NCBI GenBank assembly: GCA_000827205.1
Contig: KN832569.1
Coordinates: forward strand, 136,647-200,646
From: Plicaturopsis crispa FD-325 SS-3
Taxonomy: Eukaryota > Basidiomycota > Agaricomycetes > Amylocorticiales > Amylocorticiaceae
Direction: 5' to 3'
DNA length: 64,000 nt
Shown here: piece after piece, positions 21,284-30,895 of the stretch
Layout of the letters: the number at the start of each line of letters is the position of its first letter
How positions within the stretch are numbered: position 1 is the first letter of the stretch
The notes under the pieces: model-generated
Database searches by the model: none
What the model saw: the letters and a program-made list of their open reading frames with translations, nothing else
Told to the model about the DNA's origin: nothing
Program-made: the position numbers and the translations under genes

Positions 21284-22834
21284 TCATACCAACACCGAGT
21301 AATACAGCGCATCCTTGTATTCCGGATTAATCCGCTCAAGCTTCTCCCAGTAGATCGACCCGTTGCTGGCGATCTCGTGTCGTCTCATCGGGACGTATTT
21401 CCCCAGCTCCGGTTCAGCGCCCAGGAGATACACGCTACGCGCGCCCTGCGCGACACCACGCGTCAGCGCCACGAGCGGCATATCGCCACGCATGCCCTCC
21501 TGCACGATCGCCATCTCGTCCTCGGGTAGATTTGGGGGGAGCTGCAGCGTGCTCTGCGCCACGACGAGCGTGTCGAGACGGCTGAGGTTGGCCTCCTGGC
21601 GCATGAAGAGATAGGATAGTAGGAGCAGCGATGCGGTGGGCTGCGCTATGCACAGGGAGTGTAAGCGTGTGCCTGCGGCGGCGTACGGTACCCAGGCGAT
21701 AGGGTGTATGGAGCGGAGGTAACAGTCGATCAGGGCGTGCAGAACGGCGTGACTAGTGTCGTAGAGCACTAAAGACTCGAGATCCAGAAGACGGCTGAGG
21801 AATGAATACCATAGCTCCTGGCTCCGAGCCCTCACGCCGTAGAGAGCCAAGTGCGTTATGCCGACGCCGAGACAGCTTCCGAGGGTGTGCACGAGGTGGT
21901 CTGCGGGTTCGAAACTGAACCGTGAATCGGAGTGCCAGTCTTCGAAGTCTTTCGAGGGCGGATCGCGCGATAGTGAGCGCAGAGTAAGCGAGGTAACGTT
22001 GGGCAGCAGCAGAGTCCAGAACAGGTAGTCGTAATCCCGGGGATCGTTGTATCCAACCGTGAGCGCGTGCAGTTGGCGCATTGTGAGCGCAGAGACGGCT
22101 GAGGCTCCCTTGAGCGGTGCGGCACCCTGCAACTCAAGTGTCTCTAGGGTATTCTGGTTTGCGATGAGAACGAAGTGCAATTCTGCGATGGTAGGTATGA
22201 AGTTCGCGGGGTGGGCGTGGATCGCGAGCGACGTCAGATGGCTGGGTGTCCACTCGGACCACATGAGATCGAAGTCGCGACTGATAGGCGGGGGGCGGAA
22301 TGTAGAAGGACCCGTCGTGAAAGGCGGGACCTGCGCTTTGCCCGTTACCAGACGCATACCGCGGCGGGCGACCAGCTCGAAGGTTTCGAGAACAGGCATG
22401 TCCAGGGCCAGCCCCCGGAAGAGAACCGGGACCAACATGTCACTGGATGCCGAGATGCTGAGAGTACGAATGCGGTGCAGGTGCGGAACAATCAATAGAT
22501 CGAGTTCCCAGTCCCAGAGCTGCCGGACAGCGTAGATGTGGATATCGACACGGCACATCTGCGAATAGGTCAGGCGCGTCTGAGCATAGAAGTGTCGCGG
22601 CGTTCCCCGGTCCATGCGCATCTTGATGGTCGTCCAAAGCTGAGGAGACTGCAGAGCAATATCTCGCCATTGGCGGCAGACGTGCGAGAGTACCACGGGG
22701 AAGTGAGTCGCGTCTTGCTCCATGGGTGCAGGGTAGAAAAAGGAGAAGATACGATGAAGGAGATCAGCATTGAGACTGGAGACCGGTGGCGTCTCGGGAT
22801 GTTCGTGCCCAATCAAAATTACGATTGCGTCCAT
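21284..22834 (-). CDS. F-box-like protein
   Basis: A single exon encodes 516 aa. An F-box-like motif occupies about residues 18-70: SSLNADLLHRIFSFF, then VVLSHVCRQWRDIALQSPQLW, the classic L..I.......L..V...W...A...P.LW pattern. The rest contains leucine-rich stretches (HRIRTLSISAS, LETLELQGAAPL, VTSLTLRSLSRD), typical of the degenerate leucine-rich repeats in the large basidiomycete F-box families. Such proteins are usually substrate receptors of SCF ubiquitin ligases; the target is unknown. The uninterrupted 1.55-kb frame among intron-rich neighbours is normal for this family. Confidence 0.85.
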   Translation of the reverse strand: MDAIVILIGHEHPETPPVSSLNADLLHRIFSFFYPAPMEQDATHFPVVLSHVCRQWRDIALQSPQLWTTIKMRMDRGTPRHFYAQTRLTYSQMCRVDIHIYAVRQLWDWELDLLIVPHLHRIRTLSISASSDMLVPVLFRGLALDMPVLETFELVARRGMRLVTGKAQVPPFTTGPSTFRPPPISRDFDLMWSEWTPSHLTSLAIHAHPANFIPTIAELHFVLIANQNTLETLELQGAAPLKGASAVSALTMRQLHALTVGYNDPRDYDYLFWTLLLPNVTSLTLRSLSRDPPSKDFEDWHSDSRFSFEPADHLVHTLGSCLGVGITHLALYGVRARSQELWYSFLSRLLDLESLVLYDTSHAVLHALIDCYLRSIHPIAWVPYAAAGTRLHSLCIAQPTASLLLLSYLFMRQEANLSRLDTLVVAQSTLQLPPNLPEDEMAIVQEGMRGDMPLVALTRGVAQGARSVYLLGAEPELGKYVPMRRHEIASNGSIYWEKLERINPEYKDALYYSVLV

Positions 22835-24757
22835 GATTGCGAATGCTGAGAGACGACATGAACGTCAATAGGAGAGCAACAGGAAAGAGCAGCGACAAAC
22901 CTTTGGTGTTCAAGGGATTAGTGGCAACAAAAATGATCAATAGTTCATACCTTTCTATGTCACTGACTTATATCTCTACGCGAATGAGGATGCCAAAGCG
23001 AACTAGGCTGTCCCTTTGGCATAGCTGCCTTTGGCGCGGAAGCTTTCTCGGCCAAATGCCCATTGTCTAGCTATGACAAGAAAACGTGAAAAGAGAACTG
23101 AGGGCTTTCCAATACTCGCCTTGACCTTGAAACGGTGTCCCGTAAGTTGACTGCCATCGCTGTGCCATCGTCCCGACATGAGGCACACGTTTACTATCAT
23201 TGCACGGGTCTTCGACACTGGGACCAGAGTTCGACAATTCACTTAAATCGCTATTGTATGCTCAACACTTCATCCTTTTGCCTAGTTCTTTTTTCTGTAT
23301 ATGCTCCTGTATGCCTAGAATACATCTGTGAAGCGGAAATTTTAAAATACGAGGTGCTACCGCCGTGAAAAATGCAATGGTGGCGAAAAAGCTTCGATCT
23401 GATGTTGCCTTGGCCGGTACTTGACTCAGTGGAGATATTTTCCTCCAAAAAATTGGCTCGGTTATCTTTCATGCCATACCATTGCACTCGTCAATTTTCA
23501 GGAAGAAAGGAAGGGTTGTGCTTGTTGGAGAGAGAAAAGCACCCTCAAGCGTGACATTCATGCGCGGCAGCGCGCCCATATTCAGACTCCGTCATCCGAC
23601 ACAGCTGCTGAGAGCTTATAGCCGAGTCGGAGTTCAGTCGCGGCAGCCATCCGAGGCGTGACATTCCGTGACAACTGTGTCGAACTCTAGTGTCCGACAC
23701 CATAGCGTGCCGACAGCGCTCTACTTCATCTTTTCGTTCCAAAAAAATCGGAGCCATGAAGGCAAGATGCTATTATTGATGACGGAGTAGAAACGGAGAT
23801 GAAATGTTATGTTGTGGAGGAGCAATAAAAAGTTTCGCAAAAAGTGTCGAAGTCCCGTACAGTGATAGTACCAACCACAGGTTGCATCCAACTTCCTTAG
23901 ACAGGAGACGGACGTATTGTAGGCATTCGCGATGAAGACGGTCTTTCTCGAGTCTTTCTTGAGCTCGAGGTCGATGTTTTGGATGACTTGGAAAAACTGA
24001 CCGCCGACGACAGCCGACGAATTGGGAAGCGCGTCCGTGCCACGAGGCTCGTGGGCTCGTGGCAAGCTCGTGGCGTCGACTCCGAGCTGAAACTTCGACG
24101 GTCAACGTTTCACCAACAAGCATTCGACGGACTTCAACGGGCTGCATACCAGCGAAGTGGGGAGAAAATCCTGTATCTCAATCCTCGGTACTATGACGGT
24201 GTACGCGAAATCGACTTGGACCATCGGTATGATAAGTATTTCGGACGGCACCAACACAACGGGGGCTAACTTCAAGGACGTGCCAGCGCCCAAACTTCGA
24301 TAACGGAGCGTGCATTACTATCCGTCGACGGACCAACGATGTCTTTAGGTATCAATACTATAGTCAGATCAAGGTCAAGACGATATAACTTCACAAAAAG
24401 AACGGGAACCTTTCGAAAAGATGCGGCGTTAAGTTCCTCCGCCTGATTTCCTTGTGTGATACTTACGAAGCTGATCACCTTCTTGCAATGGATGCACTAT
24501 ATGGTTACAATAATGTCAGCGCAGAATTGCCGAAGCGTCAGTGTGGCGGCGTTCAGATGCAGCGTAACGGCGTTCCAACGGAAGTGCCGATTTGGGTCAT
24601 TGTAACGGTGAACGCGGCGTCACAGTATAGGCTATTGTTAGGTGTGGACTTCCTTGCCGAGGTACTCATAGGCTGTGGACAGAGCCTACAACGACCCCAC
24701 CACACCAGTTTTATAACCGCACTAATCTTACCATCTATCCTCTTCAAACACTGAACG
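22835..24757. other. Long intergenic region with a small inverted repeat
   Basis: About 1.9 kb without a supportable gene. It contains a 28-bp imperfect inverted repeat, 23192-23219 against 23843-23870, with 25 of 28 bases matching by eye. GCTCGTGG recurs several times near 24045-24075. A TATA-like ATAA at 24712-24716 belongs to the gene at 24758. Confidence 0.4.
24712..24716 (+). promoter_or_regulatory. TATA-like element of the gene at 24758
   Basis: TTTTATAACC lies about 42-46 bp upstream of the proposed ATG in otherwise mixed sequence. The spacing would give a short 5' UTR. Confidence 0.35.
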
Positions 24758-25564
24758 ATGTCTGAGTGAGTGCATCTCTTGCTCCTACGACGTCTCATCC
24801 TGACGTTCCCTACCATCAGCAAACAATCGCAGCACCAAGGTCACACCATGCCTACCCGCACCGCTGACGAGGCATCCTACAGCGCAGCCAACACGGAACA
24901 GCAGGACCCTCAGCCTTCCTCCTCCCCCAGCGACGGGTCCCAACCGCAAGTGGACGGCATGAACTTGGTCCATGATCGCCGCCACAGGCAGCAAGAAATA
25001 CGCCACGAGATCGCGTCAATGCTAGTGCGCGGCAAGACCATCGACCTCCAGAACGACAACGCGATCCGACGCATGCAGGAGCAGCTAGAGTATGTACCAC
25101 ATCGCGGGCGCCACTCTGCAAATTGTACTGACATCGACGCCCACTTCGCTAGCCGTAGCACAGAGATGGACCAGCCTCACGGCGAATCCTCCCCCGTGTC
25201 ATCTCGTCCAGGTACACCCACCGACAACGAGGGCCCCGCCCCGCCCTCTCCCCGAGTTCTACGCCCACATGACTCAACTGTATGGTTATCGTCCTCCAGT
25301 CCTTCCGCTGCAGCTGCCGCGTCGCGTACCCCCGCCTCACCCTCTATCCCTCCCTCAGGCAGGAAGCGATCTCGCGTTGGAAAATTCAGCACCACGGACG
25401 CACCTCGTGGCACGCAAGCGACACACCTCCCCGGAAGGTCTTCTCAAGGCAGCGTCGCTGGCACTCGGACCTCAAGCAACGGTGCAGAGTCTGACTCGGG
25501 CGACGGCTCATCTTCGGCAAGCAAACGCAGGCGTGCATCTGCTAGCAAGAAAAGTGTTCAGTAA
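24758..25564 (+). CDS. Small Ser/Arg-rich hypothetical protein, probably nuclear
   Basis: Three exons give 229 aa: a first coding exon of only 8 nt (24758-24765, ATGTCTGA), then 24820-25089 and 25153-25564. Intron 1 has GTGAGT and CAG. Intron 2 (63 nt) has GTATGT, a CTGAC branch-like site and CTAG, and because its length is a multiple of three the frame is also open unspliced. A polar N-terminus is followed by a likely helix with IRHEIASMLVRGKTIDL, then long Ser/Pro-rich sequence, and a basic end ASKRRRASASKK that looks like a nuclear localisation signal. I do not recognise the family. Confidence 0.55.
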
Positions 25565-26035
25565 ACTCAGCGCATCTCGCGGAGCAACTGAGTGTACAGC
25601 CTGTCTGTGAAGAAGTTGGTCGACCGTGACCGTCGACCGTCGACGTCCGTCGTCCGTGGTCTTTCGTGGATCGCTTGAGTGGTTACGCATGCTGGTCTAG
25701 TATCGTTCCAAGGACTTTCGTGGTATCTCGTGCTCTGATATGTTTCTATGTGGTTCATGCCAATAAGTATGCCCAATGTGTTATTTGCAGTCAGCTTGAG
25801 ACGTCAGACTTCTCGAGCGCTGGAGCCGGAACGCTGGGAAAAGCCGCGGGGTTTGAAATCTTTAAGTACGAACCGCCTGCGAACCGCATCCGAGCTCGAA
25901 GCACCTGTTCAACTTCCTGTGGTAACTCGCACAACACTGTGATCTTCCAAGTTCCAGCCTCGAAGTCTCCAGTACGACTCCGAACGCAACTTGGGCATGT
26001 GCAAGGACTGTTGACGGAGCTGAACACCATTGAGC
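25565..26035. other. Intergenic region upstream of atg22
   Basis: About 470 bp. A GTCGACCGTCGAC-like motif near 25633-25655 is the only local structure seen. A short upstream Atg22 exon here cannot be excluded. Confidence 0.35.
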
Positions 26036-28076
26036 ATGCAAGTCGACAAACTAGCGGCCAATGCACACTCGAAACAACTCAAGGGATGGCTGAGCTATGC
26101 CTTTGCCAGGTCTGTAGTTCTCCCTCTGCATCCAGATTATCGGCCGTCTCACTCCTTCCCAGCGAAGTCTTCGTCATCGTGTCGCTCACCCTCTTTCTCC
26201 CCATCTGCCTCGAACAGTTTGCGCGCGACAACGGCGTACTCGCCCCAGAAAAATTGCAGCCATGCTCGTCCAGCAACGTCGAGAGTGCAACCGAATCTCG
26301 ATGTGTAGTGAGACTTGGGTGGTTGTGGATCGACACGGCAAGCTTTAGGTATGCACCATCCGGCTCGCCGTGTCCTCGTCATGAAGCTTACCCCGCGCAG
26401 TCTATATGTCTATTCGATATCCGTAGCACTACAGGCCCTGACTGTGATATCAATGGGCGGTATCGCGGACCGCCGTACGTACCCACTACTCAGGACTGCA
26501 TACGCCCACTAAAATCTATCAACTCCAGCCTCATACCGCAAACGCCTTCTCCTAGGATTTGCGCTTCTTGGAGCGTCCGCCGCCATGCTCTTCCTGGTGC
26601 TACCATCTTCCTCGCCCATATGGTTTCTTTCAGCACTTTTGGCCGTAGTGGCAAATGTGGGCTTCGGTGCGTCGGTTGTCGCTATGAACGCGTACCTCCC
26701 GACGCTCGCCAGAGGCGCACCGGAAGTAGCAGCTGTCCCCGCCGAGATCGACGATACGAACGCTGAAGAACAGCACCGCGTCTCCCAGGAGTCCGACGCG
26801 ACTGGGGATATTGAGCAGCCGCTGCTTCCCGGAACGCACACGGAAACTCCTGGTGCACGAGCGCGCTACGATGCGCAGCTGTCCATTGCGACCTCACGTA
26901 TATCCTCCCTCGGCATTGCCCTAGGATACGGTGCGGGAATTGCCCTCCTCCTTGTCGCGCTTGTCCCTGTCACCAAGCTGGGCGGGTCAACACTCTCGCT
27001 GCGCCTCGCTATCGGGATCAGTGGTATCTGGTGGGCCGTCTTTTCCATCCCTGCCGCATTGTGGCTCCCTGGAGGCAGTGTAGGCGAGCAGACTACAGAC
27101 GTGGACTGGAGTACGCGCAGGGAAATAATAGCATCGTGGAAGCGGCTGGGCGCCATGCTCCGTTGGTCCGAGGTAAAGCGCCTCCGCAACACGTTCAAAT
27201 ATCTTGCAGCATGGTTTCTCCTCTCCGACGGTGAGCTTCTTCCATTCATGAGCAAGCACTGTGACTCATTCCGTTGCAGGATTCACCACGATTACGTCGA
27301 CGGCGGTGCTTTTCGGGAAGACGACGCTACACATGCAGCCGTCCGCGCTCATCCTCGTTGGCGTGCTCACGCCGAGCGCGGGCATCCTCGGCGCGCTCGC
27401 GTGGCCCGTGCTGCAGCGGCGCTTTGGATGGACGAACCTGCGCGTGCTCGTCGCACTGGTAGCAATGGCCTCCGCGATCCCTGCGTACGGGTGCCTGGGG
27501 TTCCTGCCCTTTGTGCGGGCGGCACGGTGGGGCGGCTTGACGACACAGGGCGAGATGTTCGCACTCGCAGTGTACTTTGGTGCGTGCATGCGTGTTCTAG
27601 ATAGGCTTTTTCGCGCTCATGGCGTCTATAAGGCTCGGTATACGGCGCGTTCCAGAGCTATGCACGGGCGTTCTATGCGGAGCTGCTTCCCCCGGGTGAG
27701 GAGGCTCGATGGTGCGTGCTAGGCCTGTCTTCTACGACGACTGACATGCTTAGTGCGGCGCTTTATTTAGGTATGGCTTGTTCTCCATAACAGACAAGGT
27801 GTGTTGCTTTGCATCCTTCACGCAGTTCTTTCGCATGCTTACCTGTATTCTGTGCGACAGTCTAGCTCCTTCCTCGGCCCGCTTGTGGTCGGCCTCATCG
27901 CAGACGGCACGGGCAACATTCGCTATGCATTTGTCTTCCTTGTGGGCATGGTCTGGCTGGCGGTGCCCCTGCTGGCCAGCGTGAACGTTGAGCGGGGGCG
28001 CAGGGATGCAAGGGACTATCGTTGGGTGCGGACAGGCGGTAATGGGTTTGAGGGTGACGGACCTACAGACAGGTGA
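26036..28076 (+). CDS. atg22: Atg22-like vacuolar amino-acid exporter (MFS)
   Basis: Eight exons (26036-26109, 26163-26348, 26401-26474, 26529-27230, 27280-27579, 27633-27711, 27771-27798, 27861-28076) give 552 aa in frame. Atg22 hallmarks appear in order: KQLKGWLSYAFASEVFVIV at the first helix, VYSISVALQALTVISMGGIA, GFGASVVAMNAYLPTLAR, a large acidic loop, a helix near LGIALGYGAGIALLLVALVP, then FTTITSTAVLFGKTTLHMQP and GSVYGAFQSYARAFYAELLP, SSSFLGPLVVGLIAD. In yeast Atg22 releases amino acids, mainly leucine and other neutral ones, from the vacuole after autophagic breakdown. The start at 26036 leaves a short N-terminus, so an extra upstream exon is possible. Exon 7 is 28 nt. Confidence 0.85.
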
Positions 28077-28659
28077 TGGGTAATGGGTCTATTCCCAATT
28101 TCTTCCAACGGTTACATGCAGTGGGCATACTCTGGCAAGCGCGATGAAGTCTGGGGTGCGTTCTATCTTGTGCTCATATCTAAACATCGACGTGTAATGG
28201 GGCTGACATCACTCTCAGATTAGGGCGTTCAGTCCACAGGATTCACCGCACGAAACATCCACGCTCTCGGTGCCGTCCTTACCTTGATTTTGCCTTCCGC
28301 ACTTTGGTGTTTCCTGGTTCCACCGGTCTACCGCTTTCCAAGACGCAGGAATTCGAGTGTCTTGATATTCATCAAGCGGACAGGAAGCCCATCATTCCGC
28401 TCTACGTCTACAGCAGTGAGCGGAGGATTGCTCCACTCAAAAGGGTGTCTCTGCTTGTACGTTTATTTCGTGAAATTGCATATTTGTTGGGCTTCCTGGA
28501 AGCATTCCTTTTTCTTTCTAAGGGATTCAAGTATTCACGCCCGACTTTTCGTACAACTTCCAGGTTAAGCAAAAGTTGGATAAAATCGCGAAAAACGACA
28601 AGAGTTGGATACACGACCACTAGCAGACTGACACAGGGCCCATACGCAAATCATATTTC
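28077..28659. other. Intergenic region between convergent genes
   Basis: About 580 bp between atg22 and the kinase-like gene. Short frames lack family features. Confidence 0.4.
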
Positions 28660-30337
28660 TCAATACTCGTCTGTGAGGTCGTTGAAGACCCACTGCAAGT
28701 TACCGCGTCTGCCGTCGACGCACGCAAAGAAGCTAGCCGTCCCAGAGTACTTCTGTGCCCGCTCAAGATCGATAATGCGCCATTTGTGCGCGCGTTTGTG
28801 CCGAGGACATATCGCAGCCGACGTAGATGCTCCGACGGCACATATGTTTTCGTCCCGAATATCTCGGTGCAACAGGTGTAGCCCGCTGAGATCCTCGTAC
28901 AGAGCCATTACGTCCTTCCTAGAGTAGCGCCGGTCAAGACTTCGACAAGTACTCACCATATTGATACGACGTACCGGATAAATTTCGTCAGCTTTGCACC
29001 GTAGGGGAGGCCGCTCGTCTTCAGCCGCTCAAGGAGTAGAATGCACACGCGCTCCGGATTTGCCGCATCTCGAACCCTGCGATTGAGGTCTTCATAATAC
29101 GCATCTGAATTGCAGAATTCAGGTCGGGAATGCTCCTCGTAGCGCATCGCCTTTTGATCGACGTCGAGCGTGCACCCGTCGGCAAGACGGCCCTCAAAGG
29201 CGCCGTAGCAAAGTGGAACGACTACGCCTTGCAAGGGCTCTACCTCCTGGTAAGCCGATGCCTCGGGGCTGATACGACTCTGGAAGCCGGTCCGAGCGAT
29301 TTTGGCTACCAAGGGAGGGAGATCTACGTCCGATAATGGGTGACTTCCCGTAAGGATTAACAGACGAATTTTCTCTAAAATCGTCTCTAAACTGCCCTCG
29401 GCATCTCGGCCAACAAAATATTTGATCCAAATCGTCAGGGAGTGTATTTTTAAGTCGTTCTAAACCTGCAGGTTTACGAGGGGGTCAAGACCCTCTCGTA
29501 GACTTGAAGTTATCGGAAATGATGGCAAAAACCTCGATTGGGCGTGTCAACCACGCGTTTTTGCCCGATCCTCTTATAGCGGATCTCGAAATTCACTGCC
29601 GAAGCGATGCCGTTGCCCTCCAGATGGCTGATAATTTAGAGAATTTGGGCGTTACGGTTTACAGATCTGCTCGTCACTTTGCTCTAAATTTCCTTGGAAA
29701 CCATTTAGAAAAACGAGACTGTCTCTAAATCCTTACGGGAAGTCACCCAATATCTTGACGGTGTAGACGAGACTGCAGCCGCCCGATCCGAGCTTCTTGC
29801 CCAAGGAGATGCGGACATGCATGTTTCCAGGCGGGGGCAATGTCGACACGACGGGAGGGAGAGGAGCTGGTAAAGCTTCCAGGTCAGACGAGGGTCTCTT
29901 TATTTCCATGGTAGGCGGCGAGACTCGATGCATGAGCAAATCAGGATGTGCGCCCGTGATGGTGATGCATTCGATCGCATTGATAGCCTACAGGTATTGA
30001 TGCACTATTAGGCGACGCAGGTTACATAGAGCATGCATGTGCTCACGAGGGGAGAGGATGTCGTGGCCGGCGGTTGGCGGACAGTTGGCTTGACCTTCTC
30101 TTTCGTCGCGGATTTGGACATGTCTCCGTGCCGTTTAGTTGGCTTGACCTTCTCTTTCGTCGCGGATTCGGACATGTCTGTGTGCCGTTTAGTTGGCTTG
30201 ACCTTCTCTTTCGTCGCGGGTTCGGACATGTCTGTGTGCCGTTTAGTTGGCTTGGCCTTCTCTTCCGTCGCGGATTCGGACATGTCTGTGTGCCCCTTAG
30301 TTGGCTTGGCCTTCTCTTTCGTCGCGGATTCGGACAT
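28660..30337 (-). CDS. Protein-kinase-like gene carrying a MITE, possibly spliced out
   Basis: Minus-strand exons 30337-30047, 29987-29737, 29343-28975 and 28918-28660 make a 389-aa frame if the MITE is removed as an intron (29736-29344). Exon 1 is mostly five 18-aa repeats (KRHTDMSESATKEKVKPT type). Exon 2 holds the glycine loop, LGKKLGSGGCSLVYTVKIL. Exon 4 has the catalytic-loop motif HLLHRDIRDENI and WRIIDLERA in place of DFG, so it resembles the small kinase-like families of basidiomycetes more than a standard Ser/Thr kinase. Removing the element plus one target copy also restores an open frame, VKILSDVDLPPLVAK, which shows the gene was whole before insertion. If the MITE is not spliced, translation stops within its terminal repeat just after VKILGDFP. 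Confidence 0.7.
29338..29748. mobile_element. 411-bp Harbinger-type MITE
   Basis: The ends are inverted repeats starting GGGTGACTTCCCGTAAGGAT. The 3-bp direct repeat AAT flanks the element at 29335-29337 and 29749-29751. No transposase is encoded. Subterminal CTCTAAA/TTTAGAG motifs occur several times near both ends. A palindrome at 29473-29502 (TTTACGAGGGGGTC / GACCCTCTCGTAGA, spaced by two bases) is the reverse complement of one in the autonomous element at 51782-51811. The left end resembles the right end of that element, and the right end resembles its left end, so the MITE is an internally deleted copy lying in the opposite orientation. Confidence 0.9.
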
Positions 30338-30353
30338 GTCTGCGTGCCGTTTA
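30084..30353 (-). repeat. 54-bp coding minisatellite, five copies
   Basis: Five direct copies of 54 bp start at 30084, 30138, 30192, 30246 and 30300. They differ at a few bases and encode the 18-aa repeats at the N-terminus of the kinase-like protein. The repeat is Lys/Glu/Ser-rich and probably disordered. There are no unique spacers, so it is not a CRISPR array. Confidence 0.9.
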
Positions 30354-30895
30354 GTGATACAACGTGATATTGGTACCAGTGAGACAGACCTAGTAGACCT
30401 TGTGCGAGCCAGGTGCGAGCTTCGTATTCAAGCCACCTTCCAGTTTTGGCTAGGGAAGGATCACTGTCTGACAGAGGATGGACTTGGGTATACAGTTTGT
30501 AGGTTGGGATACAAGTTCAACCAACACGAAACGTGAGCGCGTGAGCTGACACGACTAAAAGTCATGATCAGGTCATGGTGTAAGCGCTAAGTAGCGGGAA
30601 TCGAAAGTCGCGTTGCGAACACGCGGACGAGCGGGACCCCTCGGAATAATCATAATAGCACCCCTTCTACTATTATTTCACAACAAGTTAAATTGCACCG
30701 TAGAGTCAGGAGAACAGAAACAAAATAGCAACATAACAAGCACAACAGAGCATAGTAACCTACCGCATAACGAAACAATAATCGAGAACATAACAGTAAC
30801 TTGTATAACAGTGTCCAGCTCGGACCGCCCAGTAATCGTACCCCACCATCGCGTGAGTGAGTTTTCCACCTCACCCCGGCCGGATCGTAAACCTC
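30354..30895. other. Intergenic region
   Basis: About 540 bp upstream of the kinase-like gene and downstream of the Ser/Pro-rich gene. From about 30675 to 30810 it is A-rich with recurring AACATAAC and AACAA. No gene seen. Confidence 0.4.

Noticed and set aside
24452-24754. 100-aa frame upstream of the small nuclear-type gene
   Set aside because: It overlaps the promoter of that gene and has no recognisable feature.
30084-30353. Regular direct repeats as a possible CRISPR array
   Set aside because: The units are contiguous without spacers and encode in-frame peptide repeats; the sequence is eukaryotic.
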